DNA from: Arthrobacter sp. SX1312
GTDB taxonomy: Bacteria > Actinomycetota > Actinomycetes > Actinomycetales > Micrococcaceae
NCBI RefSeq assembly: GCF_002929295.1
Contig: NZ_PJIM01000003.1
Location: 186,001 to 250,000, forward strand
DNA: 64,000 nucleotides
Reading direction: 5' to 3'
Part shown: positions 38,112 to 46,757 of the stretch, piece by piece
Numbering within the stretch: position 1 is the first letter of the stretch
Layout of the letters: every line of letters starts with the position of its first letter
Notes under the pieces: generated by a model
Told to the model about the DNA's origin: nothing
What the model saw: only the letters and a program-made list of their open reading frames with translations
Databases searched by the model: none
Made by a program: the position numbers and the translations under genes

Positions 38112-38498
38112 TCAGGGTTCCCGCAGGATCCTCAGGTGGCCGCGCCGGGGGCCGCTGACGCCGACCGGGGGCTCCATGGGGGCCTTGGTCCCGCGGGGTC
38201 CGACCGGCGGGGCCTCGACGGTCGGCTCCGCGGCGGCTTCCCGCACGGCGTCGGCCAGGGCCAGCAGGTCGTCGGAGTTGTGCTCGGGAGCGGCGTCGGG
38301 GAGCGTCAGGCGGACCACCTCCCAGCCGCGGGGCACGGTGAGGCGTTCGGCGTGGACCGCGCAGAGGTCGTAGGTGTGGGGCTCGGCGTAGGTTGCGAGG
38401 GGTCCGAGGACCGCCGTCGAATCCGCGTAGACATAGGTCAGCGTGGCCATCGCCCGCCGGGGGCAGGCTGATCTGGAGCATTGACGGAGTGATCCCAC
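38112..38498 (-). CDS. DUF3499-family protein
   Basis: 128 residues. GSLRQCSRSACPRRAMATL, then TYDLCAVHAERLTVPRGWE; the four Cys/His pairs look like a metal site. Orthologue-like to mycobacterial Rv3258c by sequence style and by its divergent metallopeptidase neighbour. GTG 38498 is the start, eight bases after TAGGGT, close to a leaderless arrangement. The shorter ATG at MATLTYVY would lose two cysteines. Function unknown. Confidence 0.85.
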   Translation of the reverse strand: MGSLRQCSRSACPRRAMATLTYVYADSTAVLGPLATYAEPHTYDLCAVHAERLTVPRGWEVVRLTLPDAAPEHNSDDLLALADAVREAAAEPTVEAPPVGPRGTKAPMEPPVGVSGPRRGHLRILREP

Positions 38499-38506
38499 GA
38501 TCCTCA

Positions 38507-38512
38507 ACCCTA
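38507..38512 (-). promoter_or_regulatory. -10 of the DUF3499 gene
   Basis: TAGGGT, 8 nt, then the GTG at 38498; a near-leaderless transcript. Confidence 0.45.
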
Positions 38513-38623
38513 CCGGGGATCGGCCGGGGCGGCCGCCGTGACGCGCCCCGGTGGCCGCCGCGCATCGGGGGCGCGCCCGCACCCCGCACCAGCGCAGGAG
38601 TGCGTGCGGGGCGGTCGAAGGCT

Positions 38624-38629
38624 TAGAGT
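38624..38629 (+). promoter_or_regulatory. Leaderless -10 of the metallopeptidase-family gene
   Basis: TAGAGT, 6 nt, then the ATG at 38636. Confidence 0.6.
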
Positions 38630-38635
38630 CGATGC

Positions 38636-39130
38636 ATGCAGGATGCTCCCACACTTTCGGTGAACCTGACTGATCCGGCGGCCGCGGAAGAGGGTCCGGC
38701 GCGGTCGTTCTACGAGCGCCGTCGCAATCGCCGGGGGCGCGGCATGCGCGGTAACCTGCTTCCGCAGTACCTGCCGGGGTCGCGGACGCGGTCGGAGCAG
38801 TTCGACGACTGGGTGATGGAATCGGCCCAGCGGCTCGAGCGCCTGTGGGGCGAGCGCATCCAGGACGTGCAGATCGTGGTGCAGGAGATCCCGGACGGCC
38901 TCGAGGACATGACGCCCGAGTCCCTGCGGGGACTCCTGGGATCCTGCTCCCCCGCCTCGCCGAACCGGCCGGCCGTCATCACCATCTACCGGCACCCCGT
39001 GCTCATGGCCGCGAGGGACGTCCTGTCCGTCAACGAACTCGTGCACGACGTCGTCGTGGAACAGACCGCCGAACTCATGGGACTCGCCCCGGAGGCCGTC
39101 GATCCCGCGTACGGCCGCTCCCAGGCCTGA
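38636..39130 (+). CDS. Zincin-like metallopeptidase-family protein with altered HExxH
   Basis: 164 residues. A basic N-terminus (YERRRNRRGRGMRGN) is followed by the compact zincin-like fold (PF06262 style). Where HExxH is expected the sequence reads NELVH, followed by DVVVEQTAELMG, so the first zinc His is Asn. It may be a non-catalytic family member or bind metal differently. Conserved divergent pair with DUF3499 (as Rv3258c/Rv3259). Confidence 0.75.
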   Translation: MQDAPTLSVNLTDPAAAEEGPARSFYERRRNRRGRGMRGNLLPQYLPGSRTRSEQFDDWVMESAQRLERLWGERIQDVQIVVQEIPDGLEDMTPESLRGLLGSCSPASPNRPAVITIYRHPVLMAARDVLSVNELVHDVVVEQTAELMGLAPEAVDPAYGRSQA

Positions 39131-39169
39131 CGGTTTCAGCGGTCCGGCGACCTCCCCGCGGAGCACCGG

Positions 39170-40912
39170 TCAGTAGCCGAGTTCCACCGGGATGCTCTGC
39201 GGACCCGTGGCACCGGCCGGGACGCCCGCCACGGAGATCCCGCTCCTGTCCCCGGGCAGCGTCATCATCTGCGCACCGTACACGGGGTCCCCGGTCGCAT
39301 CGACGACCACCGCGACCGGCGACCGGCCGAGGGACGACGACGGCACCGTCACGGACGTACCCCCCGCGATCCCGATCACCACGGGCTCGCCCAGCGCGCC
39401 GTCGGCCAGGACGGGCGTCAGCGTGACCTCGCCCCTGCCGCTCGGCGCACCCAGGACCAGGGAGGTGTCCACGCCCTCGGCCAGGGCCATCGCGTGAGCG
39501 CTGCCGAGGCGGACCGCCGCCGGGGCGCCCGCGAGGTCCACGGGTTCGCCGTCGTCGGTCCCGCGGGTCACGCGTGCGGCCGCGACCACCGAGACGTCGG
39601 AGGTGACGGCGACCGTGTAGTTCCCCTCCGGGAGCGCGTCGAGGGGGACGCTCGTGACGGAACCGGCCGCCGCGGTCACGACTCCCCCGCCCGGCAGGGC
39701 CACGTCCCCGTCCGGCCCGAAGACCCGGATGTCGAGCACGGCGTCGCTGGACCCGGGGACGAGCACCTGCAGCGCGGGGGACGCGCTGCCGTACCCTTCC
39801 TGCTCGCGGATGCGGCGCGCCGTCGCGGCGTCCTGGACGGCGACGCCGGGCACCACCTGGGTCAGGCCGGCCGGAGCACTCGGCGACAGGAGGTCCACCC
39901 CGCCGGGCGTCAGTCCGCGCAGCACGCTCTGCTGGATGACCCCGCTCACGCGTCCGCCGTCGCTGCGTACGCGCACGGCCACCTGCTCGTGGTTGCCGGC
40001 GAGGGCGGCCAGCACGATCCGCCGGGTCTCCCCGGGGGCCACCAGCCCACCGCGCGTCCCGGCCGCCTCGATGGGTCCGTCCGGCCCGTAGAGCTCGAGC
40101 GACACGGCGGCGGGCGTGCCCGTGGGGTTGGTCAGGGTGAGGGTGGAGGACTGCCCGACGGTGGTCGCGGCGCCCAGCAGCCACAGATCACTGGAGGGCA
40201 CCTGGCAGGCGGTCGCTGCGAGCCCCCGGAGGTCCCCGTCGGTGGCGGTGTAGGTGGCGGTCGCCGCGGCCACCGGCGTGAGCCCGCCCTGCGACTGCGC
40301 GCGGAGGACGGACGGGGCGTCGACGGCGATGCCGCGGGCGACCCCCGCGACGCGGTTCGTCAGGCCGTCCTCACCACTGCTGGCGGGGCGGTCCGCCGCC
40401 AGGGAGGACGCGGGCGCGAACTCCCGGATCAGCGCCAGCGGCTCCTCCCCGGCGACGGGCAGCAGCCCGCTCCCCGTCACGGTGGCACTCAGGTCGCTGA
40501 GCACCACACCGGACACCGTGGTCTTCGCGCTGGCCGACGCGGGACCGAACTCGGGATCGGCGCCCTCTCCGGCGGACTCGAGCAGGCGCGGCGGCGCAGG
40601 ACACACCGCGGTGTAGTCGCCGGCCGGAACCGCGGCCGCCGGGACCCCGACGTCGGATCCGGGGCTCGTCGGCAGGGCCGCGGTCACGCCTCCGGAGGCG
40701 ATCGCGGCCGTCGCCGCGAGGAGCACGACGCCGGTCGCGGCGCCCAGCGCGGTGCCGAGGCGGGTACGCCGTGGGACGCCGGCCGCCCTGTCCCGGGCGA
40801 CGGCGCGCGCGGCGACGGCCGTCTCCGCGGCGACGGCGGTATCCGCACGGACCGGGGTGTCCGCCGCCCGGATACCGTGCGCCGACCGGCCGGTCGTCCG
40901 TCGACGGCTCAC
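39170..40912 (-). CDS. DUF5719-family exported/membrane-anchored protein
   Basis: 580 residues. A basic cytoplasmic start, one hydrophobic segment (about 50-70: LGTALGAATGVVLLAATAAI), then an all-beta outside region with Ig-like repeats (ALTLTNPTGTPAAVSLELYG style). GTG 40912 overlaps the giant GT2 stop in GTGA, so translation is coupled. The frame to 41200 is a shadow. It is found next to this GT2 across Actinobacteria, suggesting that the two work together on an envelope glycan; the biochemical role is unknown. Confidence 0.82.
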   Translation of the reverse strand: MSRRRTTGRSAHGIRAADTPVRADTAVAAETAVAARAVARDRAAGVPRRTRLGTALGAATGVVLLAATAAIASGGVTAALPTSPGSDVGVPAAAVPAGDYTAVCPAPPRLLESAGEGADPEFGPASASAKTTVSGVVLSDLSATVTGSGLLPVAGEEPLALIREFAPASSLAADRPASSGEDGLTNRVAGVARGIAVDAPSVLRAQSQGGLTPVAAATATYTATDGDLRGLAATACQVPSSDLWLLGAATTVGQSSTLTLTNPTGTPAAVSLELYGPDGPIEAAGTRGGLVAPGETRRIVLAALAGNHEQVAVRVRSDGGRVSGVIQQSVLRGLTPGGVDLLSPSAPAGLTQVVPGVAVQDAATARRIREQEGYGSASPALQVLVPGSSDAVLDIRVFGPDGDVALPGGGVVTAAAGSVTSVPLDALPEGNYTVAVTSDVSVVAAARVTRGTDDGEPVDLAGAPAAVRLGSAHAMALAEGVDTSLVLGAPSGRGEVTLTPVLADGALGEPVVIGIAGGTSVTVPSSSLGRSPVAVVVDATGDPVYGAQMMTLPGDRSGISVAGVPAGATGPQSIPVELGY

Positions 40913-43900
40913 ATCGCACCGCTTCCAGTGGTCGCCGGCTGCGGGGACGCGCCGGCCATCACGTCGTCCCGCGGGTTCCCGGGGACGGTGGCGTCGGAGA
41001 GGGGACGCCGGGTGGCCTGCCGCGCCGGGTGGCCACCCTTCGGCCTCGCGACCGCGGGCCGGGACGGGATGGGCAGGGCGAGGAGCGCCGTCAGCCCGAG
41101 GACGAGGGCCTGGATTGCTTCCACCCAGGGCTCGAAGACGCTGGAGTAGGAGATGTCCACCCTGCCGCCCGCGGCGGGCAGCGCGAAGGCCTGCTGCCAC
41201 CCGTCGGACACGGGCTCGAGCCGCTCACCGTCGAGGCTCGCGCGCCACCCGGGGTCGGCCTCCTCCGCCAGGACGAGGCGCCGCCCCTCCGCGCCCGGGG
41301 GGACCGCGCCGCCCGCGTCCACGCCCGACGACGGGACGATGGCCTCCGTCCGGCCCTCGGCACCGACGACCCGCGCCCGGGCCGGAAGGTCCCCGATGTC
41401 CTCGGTCCCGCCGTCGGACATGGCCGGAGCGACGCGCCAGAGCCGGCCCGCCTCCGTGTCACCCACGGCGGTGAGGCCGGGCACGGAGTCGATGCGGCCG
41501 CTGAGGAAGTCCCCGGCGGCCTCGGACTGCCGGAGCACGACGAAGCCGACGCCGAGGTCGCGCAGGTCACCGCGGGGATCCGCGCCCGTGGCGCCGACGA
41601 TCACGGCGACGCTCGTGCGCAGGAGCCGCTCCGATGCTCCGTCCTCCTGCAGGGCCACCTCCCCGGTCCCCTGCAGGGTGCGGGCCGCGTACAGCGGGTT
41701 CAGCGCATCGAGGGTCGTCCCGGCACCGCGGGTCAGGGCGGCACGGACGTCGTCGTCGTCGTCGACCGTGATGACGAGTGTCCGGGTCCGGTCCGGGCCC
41801 GTGCCGCGGTCCGCCGCCGTCGCGGGCAGCGGGCGCTCGGCCACGGGGTCCAGGCCGATCGCGGTGCCGAAGTCCGAGGAGCGGGCACTGGTGGCGGGTG
41901 CCTCCGCGGCGGGACTGCCGGGAAGCAGCACCGGCTCGGCGACCGCTGCCGGCGGGCCGGCGAGCCCGGGGGCGAGCCACAGGCCGAGACTGAGCAGCGG
42001 GCCGACGGCGAGCGCCGTGCCCGCGGCGACCCGCAGGAGCCGCCGGCCGGCGCCGGCCGGAGCCGCGGGGACGCCCGCGTCCGGGCGGCCCGGCAGCCCC
42101 GTGAGGGCGGCCGCGAGCAGGCACAGGGTCACGGCCGAGACGAGCGGTCCGGGGAACACCCCGACCAGGGCCGGGCCGTCCACCGCGACGGGGAACTGCG
42201 GGATCACCGCGCCGAGTGCCAGCGCGAGGATCGCCAGGAGCCAGAACGGGCGCACGAGGGTGCCGCGTCCGCCCCGCAGGAAGAGCGCGACGGCGGCCAG
42301 GGCGATCACGGGCCCGCCGATGACGATCGCGGCGACGAGCGACCAGGGGCCCGGGCCGAGGAGACCGGCCGCGGCGGGCGCGAGCATCGGGTCGAACCGC
42401 ACCGGGAACCCGAGGAGCTGCTGCCAGGGTGCGGCCGGAGCGAAGGCGAGCGGCACGCCGGGATCGCCGAGGACACCGCGGGGGGTCGCGAGGGCCGAGA
42501 GGAGGTACGGCAGGTACAGCGCGACGACGGGCAGCAGGGTCCACCACAGCGTGCGTGCCCTCGTCCCGCCGACGACCAGCGCGACGACCAGCCCCGCCAC
42601 GGCGAGTGCCCCGAGGGAGGGCGCCGACGCCGCGACCACGGCGAGGACGAGCCCGGCCGCGGCGCCGGCGGTCCAGCTGCGCGTCCCGTCGCTGCCGGGC
42701 GTGACGATGCCCTCCGGCACCGTACGCACACTCACCGCGCCCCCGACCGCCCGGACGATCCCCAGCAGGGCGAGGGGAAGCAGGATGTGGGCGAGCAGCG
42801 CGCCGAGGCGGCCCTGCCCGAGCGCGACCTGCAGGGCGGGCGCGGCCCCCCAGAAGACCGCGGCCCAGAGCCGCAGCGCGCGGGACCGCGTCAGGGCACC
42901 GGCCGCGAGCCATGCGGTGAGGCCGGCGAGGGGAAGCGCGCAGACCACGGCGACGACGACGGCCGTGTTCGCCGAGCCGAGGCCCAGCAGGGACAGCAGC
43001 CACAGCACGTACGCGAACGGCGAGCCGTGGGCGGGGAACCCGGCCCCCAGGCCGGTCCACCACGCGGTCGCGCTGTCCCAGACGGCGCCCGGGGTCGCGG
43101 CGACCGGCAGCAGCGCCCCGCCCGCCAGGGCCGGCGCCCCGATGAGGCGGTGGAGGCCCAGGACCGCGGCGGCGAGCAGCACCAGGACGGCCAGCACGGC
43201 CCCGGATCCGACCCAGAGCCGCGCCGGGGTGGTCAGCGCGGCGAAGTCGTCGTTGCTGTCCCCGGACGGGATGTACTCCTCGGTCCGCGGGTCCTGCCCG
43301 GCGGAGGCGCCGCGCGAGGTGAACGCGTCGACGACCGACCGGCGGTGGGACCACACCTCACGGCGGGACGTGATGAGCGGGCGCACGGTGGAGCGCGGCC
43401 GGCGCCGGCTCCGTCCGGCGGAGCGGCGGGACCGCCGGAGGTGGATCGGCCGGCAGACGCCGGCGAGGCTGCCGAGCAGCTGGCCCGCGCCGTGGGCGGG
43501 GTCCTTCGCCAGGAGACCGAGCAGCAGCCGGCCCAGGCCTCCGAGGACGGCGCCGACGGCGAGGAAGGGCACGGCCGGCGCGGTGGCGTGCTTGAGCCGG
43601 AGATACACCTCGGCCGCCCGCGCGCCGTGCGGCGTGGACACCGGGTGCGGCCTGGGCCGCGCGTGGCGCAGCACCGCCCGGGGCACCACCACCACGCGGT
43701 GGCCGGCGAGGCGGTTCCGCCAGCACAGGTCGACGTCGTCGCCCACGCCGTGGAGGGCCGGGTCGAAGCCCCCGAGGGCGTCCCACACGTCGCGGCGGAT
43801 CAGCATGCCCGCGGAATTGACGGCGAAGACGTCGCTCCGCGCGTCGTACTGGCCCTGGTCGTGCTCGTCGACGTCGATCAGCGTGAGCCGTTCCGCCCAC

Positions 43901-44349
43901 CGGCTGATGGACAGCCCGACGTCCACGAGTTCGCGGCGGTCGTCCCAGGCCACCTGCTTCGCCCCGGCCACGGTGACCGACGGGGCACGCTCGACGGCGA
44001 GGAGCAGTTCGGCGAGCGCCCCGGGTTCGGGAGCGGAATCGTCATGGAGGAGCCACAGCCAGTCGTGGGCGTCGCCTCCCCCGGACCCCCCGTACGGCGG
44101 GATCTCGGCGACGGCGGTCCTCACGGCGGTGCCGAACCCCGCCCGCGCGGGAGCGCCGACCACGGGGCTGCCGACCGGCAGGTGGAGCTGGAGCAGGGAC
44201 GCGGACCCGTCCGTCGATCCGGTGTCGACCCCGACGCAGAGATCGGCCGCGCGTCCCTGACGTCCCAGGGCTTCCAGCGTGGCCGGAAGGTACTCGGCAC
44301 CGTTGTGGGCTACGACGACGGCGGTGACGCGGAGGTGCTGCTGAATCAG
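40909..44349 (-). CDS. Giant membrane glycosyltransferase (GT2) with multi-pass C-terminus
   Basis: About 1146 residues. The N-terminal GT2 domain begins VTAVVVAHNGAEYLPATLEA, with VDTGSTDGS and WLLHDDSAPE (DxD-like) and GGFDPALHGVGDDVDLCWR. From about residue 430 there are some twelve membrane helices, then a C-terminal beta-rich domain and a final membrane helix. The GT2 fold requires coding sequence up to about 44328, yet the open frame (stop at 44413-44415) has no ATG, GTG or TTG upstream of 44163. I place the start at CTG 44349 (GGAAG eight bases before); ATT 44346 is the alternative. GTG 44163 would remove the nucleotide-binding strand. Overlaps the whiB stop; role in envelope glycan synthesis inferred. 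Confidence 0.82.
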   Translation of the reverse strand: MIQQHLRVTAVVVAHNGAEYLPATLEALGRQGRAADLCVGVDTGSTDGSASLLQLHLPVGSPVVGAPARAGFGTAVRTAVAEIPPYGGSGGGDAHDWLWLLHDDSAPEPGALAELLLAVERAPSVTVAGAKQVAWDDRRELVDVGLSISRWAERLTLIDVDEHDQGQYDARSDVFAVNSAGMLIRRDVWDALGGFDPALHGVGDDVDLCWRNRLAGHRVVVVPRAVLRHARPRPHPVSTPHGARAAEVYLRLKHATAPAVPFLAVGAVLGGLGRLLLGLLAKDPAHGAGQLLGSLAGVCRPIHLRRSRRSAGRSRRRPRSTVRPLITSRREVWSHRRSVVDAFTSRGASAGQDPRTEEYIPSGDSNDDFAALTTPARLWVGSGAVLAVLVLLAAAVLGLHRLIGAPALAGGALLPVAATPGAVWDSATAWWTGLGAGFPAHGSPFAYVLWLLSLLGLGSANTAVVVAVVCALPLAGLTAWLAAGALTRSRALRLWAAVFWGAAPALQVALGQGRLGALLAHILLPLALLGIVRAVGGAVSVRTVPEGIVTPGSDGTRSWTAGAAAGLVLAVVAASAPSLGALAVAGLVVALVVGGTRARTLWWTLLPVVALYLPYLLSALATPRGVLGDPGVPLAFAPAAPWQQLLGFPVRFDPMLAPAAAGLLGPGPWSLVAAIVIGGPVIALAAVALFLRGGRGTLVRPFWLLAILALALGAVIPQFPVAVDGPALVGVFPGPLVSAVTLCLLAAALTGLPGRPDAGVPAAPAGAGRRLLRVAAGTALAVGPLLSLGLWLAPGLAGPPAAVAEPVLLPGSPAAEAPATSARSSDFGTAIGLDPVAERPLPATAADRGTGPDRTRTLVITVDDDDDVRAALTRGAGTTLDALNPLYAARTLQGTGEVALQEDGASERLLRTSVAVIVGATGADPRGDLRDLGVGFVVLRQSEAAGDFLSGRIDSVPGLTAVGDTEAGRLWRVAPAMSDGGTEDIGDLPARARVVGAEGRTEAIVPSSGVDAGGAVPPGAEGRRLVLAEEADPGWRASLDGERLEPVSDGWQQAFALPAAGGRVDISYSSVFEPWVEAIQALVLGLTALLALPIPSRPAVARPKGGHPARQATRRPLSDATVPGNPRDDVMAGASPQPATTGSGAM

Positions 44350-44915
44350 ACTGCTCGCTTCCGCAACCTGCGGCGCTCCCGCTCGGACAGACCACCCCAG
44401 ATGCCGAAGCGCTCATCGTTCTCCAGCGCGTACTCGAGGCACTCGGACTTCACGATGCAGGACCCGCACACCTTCTTGGCGTCGCGGGTGGACCCGCCCT
44501 TCTCGGGGAAGAAGGCCTCGGGGTCGGTCTGCGCGCACAGGGCGTCCGCCTGCCAGGACAGCTCGCCGTCGTCGTCGACGTTGCCCGGCGCGAGCGGCTG
44601 CCCGATCCAGGTGGGCCGGTCGGCCGGCGCCGACTGCGGCCGGGCATCCTCCTGCACCTCGGGATCCAGGCCCGGAAGAACGAGGAGGCTGCTGGGGCCG
44701 TCGACGTCGGGGAGGAGCGTGAGGGTCTGGTGGGCGCTGAGGAACGCGGTGGCCTGATCCTCGAGCACGGAACGCGTGCCTTCGCGGTACCGCTCGCCTG
44801 CCACCGGGTCGGCGGGATCGAGGAACCAGTCGGCCGGAACGCCCCGTGACCCGTAGCGGGCCGAAGCCTGCGCCGCGATATCTGGTCGTTCCTGTGTGCG
44901 TTCTGCCTGCCCCAT
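44346..44915 (-). CDS. WhiB-family iron-sulfur regulator (WhiB2-like position)
   Basis: 189 residues. The WhiB domain is C-terminal: Cys127, Cys150, Cys153 and Cys159 (C-x22-C-x2-C-x5-C) bind a 4Fe-4S cluster; GIWGGLSERERRRLRKRA is the turn and basic DNA-contact tail. A ~118-residue N-terminal extension (including LPDVDGPSSLLVLPG) is much longer than usual. GGGAAGG upstream supports the ATG at 44915. Context matches mycobacterial whiB2 (divergent TIGR03089; GT2 and DUF5719 downstream), which controls cell division. Confidence 0.93.
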   Translation of the reverse strand: MGQAERTQERPDIAAQASARYGSRGVPADWFLDPADPVAGERYREGTRSVLEDQATAFLSAHQTLTLLPDVDGPSSLLVLPGLDPEVQEDARPQSAPADRPTWIGQPLAPGNVDDDGELSWQADALCAQTDPEAFFPEKGGSTRDAKKVCGSCIVKSECLEYALENDERFGIWGGLSERERRRLRKRAV

Positions 44916-44999
44916 GATCAGCCTTCCCGGTGTCGCCGTTCCAGCATCAGCATGGGGCGACCCTCGCGCCCGCCTGCTGGAACAGATCCGTTGCCCTAA

Positions 45000-45013
45000 T
45001 TACACGGGTGTAA
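45000..45013. promoter_or_regulatory. Palindrome in the whiB upstream region
   Basis: TTACAC-GG-GTGTAA, a perfect inverted repeat 85-98 bp upstream of the whiB start. On the minus strand it is followed by TAATTAGGG, so it probably overlaps the whiB promoter. The arms fit a BldD-like TNACNC/GNGTNA pattern, but the centre is 2 bp rather than 1. Confidence 0.45.
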
Positions 45014-45173
45014 CACGATTTTCGTCAAGCGGCGGGGGGAACCTTATAGAGTCGGAGCGTGACACGCACGAGTGGCACGCCGTCAGGACTACCTGTTTTC
45101 GTCGGCGAGTCGGCAAGTAGTCATCCCCACCGCGTCGGCGCGAAACCGACCCTCGAGCTGGAAGAGGCCCATC

Positions 45174-45935
45174 ATGCCACAGACACCGGGACAGCTCCTG
45201 ACAAGGATGCGGACCGTCAACCCCACCTCTCCCCGCCTCGTCTGGCATGGCCGGGAAGGCCGGATCGAGCTGTCGGGGCGTGTCTTCGACAACTGGGTCG
45301 CCAAGAGCTCGAACCTCCTCGTCGACGAACTCGATGCCGCCGGCGGGACGACCGTCGCCGTCGACCTGCCGGTGCACTGGAAGACCCTCGCCCTCGTGTT
45401 CGCCTGCTGGCAGGTGGGTGCCGTCGTCGTGCTCGCGGACGACGGCACCCGGTCCGCTGACCCCGACATCGTGCTGTCCTCGCGAACCGGTGTCGAGGTG
45501 GACCCGGGCCGCCTGCTGGCCTGCGTGGCCCTCGGCTCGCTGGCGCTCCGGTGGGAGGGGCCGCTGCCGCGGGGAGCGGTGGACTACGCGGCCGAGGTGC
45601 GGTCCCACGGCGACGTCTTCCTCGACGCGGCGGACGGTCCCGGGGCGCCGTCCGCTCCCCTGGTCCGCACCGACGGGAGGACACTGACGGCCGCGGACCT
45701 CGCGGGGAGCGTCGTGCTGCCGACGGGACCCGGGCGGGCCGCCGCTGCCGACACCGCTGCGGCCGGATCCCCCACGGTGCTCCTGGAACCCGGCGTCGAT
45801 CTGCTGCGGGCCCTCGCCGCCGCGTTCGCGGTGTGGGAGCGGGACGGCGCGCTGGTCCTCGTGGAGGAGGGTGTACCCGTCACCGAGCGGTTGCTGAGCG
45901 GTGAGAAGGTCACTGACCGGCTGGGGACTGCCTGA
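45174..45935 (+). CDS. TIGR03089-family protein
   Basis: 253 residues. Resembles only the N-terminal part of ANL/AMP-binding enzymes (FDNWVAKSSNLLVDELDAAG, then TLALVFACWQVGAVVVLAD) and lacks the P-loop and lid domain, so it should not adenylate. Conserved beside whiB/LCP genes in Actinobacteria; function unknown. ATG 45174 is used. TAGAGT at 45047-45052 is a likely -10, giving a leader of about 115 bases. Its end overlaps the convergent gtrA-like gene by 26 bases. Confidence 0.85.
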   Translation: MPQTPGQLLTRMRTVNPTSPRLVWHGREGRIELSGRVFDNWVAKSSNLLVDELDAAGGTTVAVDLPVHWKTLALVFACWQVGAVVVLADDGTRSADPDIVLSSRTGVEVDPGRLLACVALGSLALRWEGPLPRGAVDYAAEVRSHGDVFLDAADGPGAPSAPLVRTDGRTLTAADLAGSVVLPTGPGRAAAADTAAAGSPTVLLEPGVDLLRALAAAFAVWERDGALVLVEEGVPVTERLLSGEKVTDRLGTA

Positions 45936-46476
45936 CCTTCTCGGCCGCCGGCGTCGCCGCGGTCGGGGCGGCCTTGGCCGGGTGCCCGCCCTCCGGGTGG
46001 ACGAGTTCCTGGTCGTGGCTGAACGCCGGATCCTCGTCGAGTTCCACGTTGAACACCCAGAATCGGTAGGCGACGAAGCGGACGAAGGTGGCGAGCACCG
46101 TGCCGAAGACCCCGACGACGAACAGCGGGGTCGGTTCGACGACGTCGAACATGTACTTGGCCACCCACACACAGCCCGCGGCGATGCCCATGCCGATCAC
46201 GTTGATGAAGACGAACATGGCCAGTTCCCGGGCCGGGTTGGGCTGGCGGCGGCGGCGGAAGGTCCAGTAGCGGTTGGCGACCCACGCGAAGATCGTGGCC
46301 ACGCCGGCCGAGACGAAGCGCGCCTTGACCTCGCTGCCGCTCATGGGCCCGTGGATCAGGTACCAGTAGAGGCCGTTGTCGATGACGAACGCCACACCGC
46401 CGACGGCCCCGAATTTCGCCACTTCACGCCAGAAAAGGGAGGCGAGGCCCCTGATCCGGTCCATGAGTCCTGCCAC
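45910..46476 (-). CDS. GtrA-family membrane protein
   Basis: 188 residues with four membrane helices (about 20-150): FGAVGGVAFVIDNGLYWYL, IFAWVANRYWTFRR and FVRFVAYRFWVF are family hallmarks. GtrA proteins are thought to flip polyprenyl-linked sugars for cell-surface glycans. GTG 46476 is preferred because GGAGGT lies six bases upstream; the ATG at 46464 has none. The Ala/Lys/Pro-rich C-terminal tail is coded where the gene overlaps TIGR03089. Confidence 0.9.
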   Translation of the reverse strand: MAGLMDRIRGLASLFWREVAKFGAVGGVAFVIDNGLYWYLIHGPMSGSEVKARFVSAGVATIFAWVANRYWTFRRRRQPNPARELAMFVFINVIGMGIAAGCVWVAKYMFDVVEPTPLFVVGVFGTVLATFVRFVAYRFWVFNVELDEDPAFSHDQELVHPEGGHPAKAAPTAATPAAEKVRQSPAGQ

Positions 46477-46745
46477 TGTCAACCTCCGGGGTGCGATACG
46501 AACGCCGGGGCCGCAGGGCATGCTCCCGGCGGACCTGCAGGACGAACCGCGACGGGGCCAGCAGAGCGAGCAACCCAGGCTGACCTTTGCATGGCGTGTT
46601 TCGCTCCACTTTACGTCCTCCCTCCGCCCCCCGGGCTCCGCAGGGGCCCGGAAACACCCGATGGCGGGCTGGCAGCTTCCTGTGAAACGCACCCCGGGCC
46701 TCCCGATCCTGCCCCCCGGATGGCCGGGTCCGGCCGCGCCGTGGT

Positions 46746-46751
46746 TACCCT
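46746..46751 (+). promoter_or_regulatory. Leaderless -10 for purK
   Basis: TACCCT, 6 nt, then the GTG at 46758; this favours 46758 over the in-frame GTG at 46755. Confidence 0.55.
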
Positions 46752-46757
46752 GTAGTG

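Noticed and set aside
45059-45460. Leaderless-looking GTG frame after TAGAGT ahead of TIGR03089
   Set aside because: It runs out of frame through the TIGR03089 gene with shadow composition; the -10 is kept as the TIGR03089 promoter.
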